From Cryomorphaceae bacterium (lineage in GTDB: Bacteria > Bacteroidota > Bacteroidia > Flavobacteriales > BACL11), in NCBI GenBank assembly GCA_949531795.1, contig CATIQX010000029.1, positions 1-7,736 of the forward strand: DNA of 7,736 bases, in the 5' to 3' direction. A model generated the notes under the pieces. That model was not told the origin of the DNA and searched no databases. It was given only the letters and a program-made list of their open reading frames with translations. Position numbers and translations under genes: made by a program. Numbering within the stretch: position 1 is the first letter of the stretch; the number at the start of each line of letters is the position of its first letter. This document shows, piece after piece, positions 6,430 through 7,736 of this stretch.

Positions 6430-7736
6430 CTAAGATAAAATAACCCTATCCCCTTCATACCAAGAAACATAATTGTTTTGGTAAATCTTTTCAATAGCAT
6501 TACGTTTAATCTTCATAGTTGGAGTAAGTAATTCATTCTCTACGTTCCAATCTTCCTTAACTATAATGAGATTATGTATTTTTTCATGTCCATCTAACTT
6601 AGGATTAACTACTTTTAATGTAGTTGTAAAACTTTTAATTAAATCCTCTCTACTTTTTAATTTACCTCTTTCAGATAGCACAACTATTGCAATAGGCTGA
6701 GGAACTCCAATACCAACTACACAAACTTGCTCTATATTTTTATTAGCTGAAAGTTTCATCTCAATTGGTGATGGAGCAACATATTTCCCTTTACTTGTTT
6801 TAAATAAATCCTTAACCCTTCCAGTAATCTTAAGAAAACCTTGACTATCTATCTCTCCTTCATCACCAGTGTGTAACCAACCATCAATTATAGTTTTACT
6901 TGTTTCTTCTACATTCTTATAGTAACCATCCATAAGAGCAACATGTTTAATCAGTATTTCTTTTCTTTCAGACAATTTAACTTCACAAAGAGGTAAGGCT
7001 TGCCCAACTGAACCAATATTTATATTATCATTATAACTCACGTGTGAATAACAAGTATTTTCGGTCATAGCATATGCTTCCTGAATATTTATTCCTAAAC
7101 GAGCGAACCATTTAATTAGAGAAATTGGTGTTGGAGCAGCTCCTGTAAATACATTAGTCGCTTTATTTAATCCTAACCCCTTTTTAATTTTACTTTTAAT
7201 TAATGTAGATATAATTGGAATTGAAAGCAATACATTTAACTTATTCTGAGGTAATTTTGTTAGAATTCCCTGCTGGAATTTACTCCAAATTCTAGGAACA
7301 CCTAAAAAAACAGTAGGAGAAGCTTCTGATAAATTAGCAGCAAAAGTATCTAAGCTTTCTGCAAAATATACTTTACCTCCTGAATACAAACTTCCCATTT
7401 GCACTAATAAACGTTCTGCGATATGGCAAAGTGGCAAGTAAGAAAAGAATGATTCGTTGGTCAAATGCAATGCCTCAGAAGCATGCGTGGTTGCAAAACT
7501 AAAATTAAAAAATTTATGCATAACTCCTTTAGGATCTCCTGTTGTTCCTGAGGTATAAATTATAGTTGCTAAATCTTGTGCTTCACGGACAATATTTTCC
7601 TTTATTGGAGAAATATCTTTTGTCACTTCATTCCAATTAGGATAATCTTCATTATAAAAAGGAAAAGTAATACAAGGTAAATCAGAAGGGACTCCAGGCT
7701 TCATAATAGCATAGTCATCTAATTTACCAACAAATA
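6430..7736 (-). CDS. Long-chain acyl-CoA synthetase (AMP-forming), 5' end outside the window
   Basis: This enzyme activates long-chain fatty acids with ATP and CoA through an acyl-adenylate, for degradation or lipid synthesis. The frame stays open to the window edge upstream of the Met at 7704 (encoding FVGKLDDYAI before it), so the first part of the protein is missing. Numbered from that Met, motifs are: adenylate P-loop IYTSGTTGDPKGVM (49-62), PLCHIAERLL (91-100, typical of the long-chain branch), FTGAAP (186-191), YAMTEN (211-216), GWLHTGDEGEI (275-285), GRVKDLFKTSKGKYVAP (295-311) and the C-terminal TPTMKIKRNAIEKIY (394-408) around the A10 lysine region. It most resembles the FadD15-like class, often about 580-600 aa. 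It is convergent with the exported-protein gene, with a 42-base gap and no strong terminator hairpin. The exact chain-length preference cannot be read from the sequence. Confidence 0.93.
   Translation of the reverse strand, partial: FVGKLDDYAIMKPGVPSDLPCITFPFYNEDYPNWNEVTKDISPIKENIVREAQDLATIIYTSGTTGDPKGVMHKFFNFSFATTHASEALHLTNESFFSYLPLCHIAERLLVQMGSLYSGGKVYFAESLDTFAANLSEASPTVFLGVPRIWSKFQQGILTKLPQNKLNVLLSIPIISTLIKSKIKKGLGLNKATNVFTGAAPTPISLIKWFARLGINIQEAYAMTENTCYSHVSYNDNINIGSVGQALPLCEVKLSERKEILIKHVALMDGYYKNVEETSKTIIDGWLHTGDEGEIDSQGFLKITGRVKDLFKTSKGKYVAPSPIEMKLSANKNIEQVCVVGIGVPQPIAIVVLSERGKLKSREDLIKSFTTTLKVVNPKLDGHEKIHNLIIVKEDWNVENELLTPTMKIKRNAIEKIYQNNYVSWYEGDRVILS

Overview
The window reads as ordinary chromosomal DNA of a low-GC (about one third G+C by eye) member of the Bacteroidota, most likely a Flavobacteriales-type bacterium. 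The evidence is threefold. Rho carries the large hydrophilic insertion near its N-terminus that is typical of this phylum. The start codons lack good Shine-Dalgarno sequences, and exact matches to the Bacteroidota -7 promoter element TAnnTTTG lie before two genes. The protein downstream of dnaB belongs to a family I know only from this phylum, where it is often labelled 'asparagine synthetase B'.

Layout: rho (+, 10-1731) ends at a clear intrinsic terminator (about 1764-1793). ispE (-, 1832-2581) converges on it. A 102-base divergent intergenic region (2582-2683) holds candidate promoters for ispE and for accA. accA (+, 2684-3637), dnaB (+, 3642-5126) and an exported GATase-like protein gene (+, 5113-6387) look like one operon, with a 4-base gap and then a 14-base overlap. 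A long-chain acyl-CoA synthetase gene (-, 6430 to the window edge) converges on it across only 42 bases, and its 5' end lies outside the window. There is no gene-free stretch over 300 bases, and I saw no tRNA, rRNA, CRISPR array, insertion sequence or phage gene.

Functionally the genes are housekeeping: transcription termination (Rho), the MEP isoprenoid pathway (IspE), the first committed step of fatty acid synthesis (AccA), replication fork unwinding (DnaB) and fatty acid activation (acyl-CoA ligase). I found no convincing new multi-gene system. The points most worth a second look are the 51-base tandem repeats inside the disordered Rho insertion, and the uncharacterised secreted protein translationally overlapping dnaB, which has a Cys and a His-x-x-Glu arranged as in class I amidotransferase-like folds. 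A third, weaker point is the acidic DnaB tail ending in Pro-Phe like an SSB tip.
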